43,010 nucleotides of DNA, taken from positions 361,237 to 404,246 of the forward strand of contig GG745341.1 of assembly GCA_000151295.1 (NCBI GenBank), given 5' to 3'. The stretch is from Allomyces macrogynus ATCC 38327. Lineage: Eukaryota; Blastocladiomycota; Blastocladiomycetes; Blastocladiales; Blastocladiaceae. A program made the translations under genes and the position numbers. Under the pieces are notes generated by a model, which saw only the letters and a list, made by a program, of their open reading frames with translations, did not search any database and was not told the DNA's origin. Below, piece after piece: positions 42,951 to 43,010 of the stretch; positions within the stretch are counted from its first letter, which is position 1; every line of letters begins with the position of its first letter.

Positions 42951-43010
42951 TTTTTTTTTTTTTTTTTTTTTTTTTTTTCTTTCCTTTTTTCTTTTCTCTT
43001 CTTTTTTTTT
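42951..43010. repeat. T28 homopolymer and pyrimidine-only tract at window end
   Basis: Twenty-eight T (42951-42978) followed by only T and C to the last base. On the minus strand this is a poly-purine, A-rich stretch 74-133 bases before the Nma111 start, suited to a nucleosome-poor promoter, but it could also be an assembly-end artefact. Confidence 0.9.

Noticed and set aside
42951..43010. Poly-T tract as a retroposon tail
   Set aside because: No target-site duplication or element body can be seen at the window edge. A promoter A/T tract or assembly end explains it as well.

Overview
This window is nuclear DNA from a GC-rich, intron-containing eukaryote, most likely a zoosporic fungus (a blastocladiomycete or a related chytrid-grade lineage). 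Evidence: nearly all protein genes are cut by short introns (about 52-90 nt, GTACG/GTGCG-like donors, CTAAC/CTGAC-like branch points, YAG acceptors). Several products look fungal (an Nma111-type nuclear HtrA protease, a yeast-like V-ATPase subunit e, YAE1). An ARL13-type ciliary GTPase implies a flagellated stage. No prokaryotic operon, phage, CRISPR or transposon was seen.

Layout, left to right: a truncated gene with a PH-like segment (-), ARL13-like GTPase (+), ribosomal protein L11/uL5 (-), metallo-beta-lactamase-fold hydrolase (+), alpha/beta hydrolase with N-terminal repeats (-), tail-anchored C2-like protein (+), intronless NYN-domain protein (-), V-ATPase subunit e (+), tRNA-Gln(TTG) (-), WBP2-like GRAM protein (+), SCP2 sterol-carrier protein (+), ankyrin protein (-), YAE1 (+), complex I NDUFA11-like subunit (-), M13 metallopeptidase (+), TMX-like thioredoxin membrane protein (-), SRP14 (+), a giant beta-helix/multi-TM receptor-like protein (-), a large protein with two SPRY modules (-), POT1 telomere protein (+) and an Nma111/HtrA protease (-). 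Of 19 adjacent protein-gene pairs, 16 are on opposite strands.

Most genes are housekeeping and do not form one pathway. Loose themes are secretion/ER (SRP14, TMX-like, M13 peptidase, beta-helix protein), mitochondrial or vacuolar energetics (NDUFA11-like, VMA9-like), translation (L11, YAE1, tRNA-Gln) and telomere biology (POT1). The most unusual proteins are the roughly 1,306-residue beta-helix/multi-TM protein, the roughly 1,415-residue membrane-anchored double-SPRY protein and the hydrolase with SAG-x-x-Y-x-P-x-N repeats. POT1 is odd in another way: its reading frame is broken four times within about 2 kb, while neighbouring multi-kilobase genes are intact. Exon coordinates were worked out by hand from splice signals and reading frame, and no database search was possible.
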